DNA of 21,202 bases from Flavobacteriales bacterium. Lineage in GTDB: Bacteria; Bacteroidota; Bacteroidia; Flavobacteriales; Flavobacteriaceae. Shown piece by piece: positions 20,604-21,202 of this stretch (positions are counted from its first letter, which is position 1; each line of letters opens with the position of its first letter). The stretch is from NCBI GenBank assembly GCA_027008965.1, contig JALVDN010000378.1, positions 1 to 21,202 on the forward strand, written 5' to 3'. A model generated the notes under the pieces. That model was not told the DNA's origin, did not search any database, and saw only the letters and a program-made list of their open reading frames with translations. Both the position numbers and the translations under genes were made by a program.

Positions 20604-21202
20604 ATGGTGAATTTCAAAGATATTGACAAAAAGTGGCAAAAGTATTGGGCGGAAAATAAGGTTTTCAAAGCCATAAACGGGTCGGAGAAACCTAAATATT
20701 ATGTATTGGATATGTTTCCCTATCCTTCGGGAGCAGGATTACACGTGGGGCATCCGCTCGGATATATTGCTTCTGATATTTATGCCCGCTACAAACGACA
20801 TTTCGGCTATAATGTACTTCATCCGATGGGTTATGATTCATTCGGATTGCCGGCAGAACAATATGCCATTCAAACGGGACAACATCCCGCCATCACAACC
20901 GAGCAAAATATCAAGCGCTATAGGCAACAAATGGATCAAATCGGATTCTCCTTTGATTGGGATCGCGAAATAAGAACATCGGATCCGAAATATTATAAAT
21001 GGACACAATGGATTTTCTTGCAACTTTTCAAACATTGGTATAACAAAAAAACGGATAAGGCCGAACCTATTGAAGATTTGATTCAAATATTTGAAAAGGA
21101 AGGAAATATAAATGTGGAAGCGCATGCGGATGAAGCCACACCTTTATTCAGTGCGGACGAATGGAGTCAAATGGATGAAAAAGAAAAAAATGAGATTTTA
21201 CA
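20604..21202 (+). CDS. leuS: Leucyl-tRNA synthetase, N-terminal part (runs off the window)
   Basis: Class I aminoacyl-tRNA synthetase that charges tRNA-Leu. The frame is open from the ATG at 20604 to the window end (199 complete codons). The start MVNFKDIDKKWQKYW, the segment DMFPYPSGAGLHVGHPLGY carrying the HIGH-type signature HVGH, YDSFGLPAEQYAIQTG and FDWDREI are all typical of Bacteroidota LeuS. The last part (IEDLIQIFEKEGNINVEAHADE and onward) enters the insertion found in Bacteroidota LeuS proteins before the zinc and editing regions. Confidence 0.95.
   Translation, partial: MVNFKDIDKKWQKYWAENKVFKAINGSEKPKYYVLDMFPYPSGAGLHVGHPLGYIASDIYARYKRHFGYNVLHPMGYDSFGLPAEQYAIQTGQHPAITTEQNIKRYRQQMDQIGFSFDWDREIRTSDPKYYKWTQWIFLQLFKHWYNKKTDKAEPIEDLIQIFEKEGNINVEAHADEATPLFSADEWSQMDEKEKNEIL

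Overview
The window is chromosomal DNA from a member of the Bacteroidota, possibly a Flavobacteriia-like lineage. Evidence for this is the low GC content, promoter boxes of the TAnnTTTG type (one with a perfect TTG-N19-TAnnTTTG layout), almost no Shine-Dalgarno sequences, a DUF4293 protein, SlyD, MgtE, RsmA and Dut proteins of Bacteroidota type, and lipoprotein signals ending in SC. The genus cannot be named from this sequence. No tRNA, rRNA, CRISPR array or insertion sequence was seen.

Layout. Positions 1-114 hold the 3' end of an unknown plus-strand gene, followed by a terminator. From 167 to 16701 everything is on the minus strand: HMG-CoA lyase (167-1054), a DUF4293 protein (1129-1509), TcdA-type tRNA-modifying dehydratase (1622-2353), shikimate kinase (2346-2879), a membrane protein of unknown function (2888-3571) and a PPK2-type polyphosphate kinase (3571-4476). 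These are followed by a complete nitrous oxide reduction (nos) cluster (4524-16701). A 329-bp divergent regulatory region follows, then slyD (plus, 17031-17546). A second minus-strand operon dut-rsmA-mgtE-hypothetical runs from 20480 to 17547, and the start of leuS (plus, 20604 to the window end) closes the window.

The nos cluster reads, in transcription order, nosZ-like A (CuA type), nosZ-like B (CuZ type), nosB, nosD, nosG, nosH, nosF, nosL, nosY, a pentapeptide-repeat lipoprotein and a YceI-family protein. It is a clade II (Sec-dependent, NosB/G/H) cluster without nosR and without nosC1/C2. Most junctions overlap or lie within 30 nt, so most of it is probably cotranscribed. Strong hairpins sit after the nosZ pair and between nosB and nosD.

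The main finding is that NosZ appears to be split into two complementary subunits. Protein A (733 aa) keeps every CuA ligand (H554, C589, C593, H597, M600) but has lost all seven histidines of the catalytic CuZ cluster. Protein B (802 aa) keeps all seven CuZ histidines (H144, H145, H193, H358, H425, H467, H529) but has lost both CuA cysteines and the CuA His and Met (V651, N655, K659, L662). B also carries a C-terminal cytochrome c domain (C717-C720-H721) and a probable lipid anchor (C30). In ordinary NosZ, a head-to-tail homodimer, the CuA of one chain passes electrons to the CuZ of the other. The pair therefore looks like an obligate heterodimer with one working CuA/CuZ interface and a built-in haem electron donor. 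I know of no description of such an arrangement, but I could not search for one.
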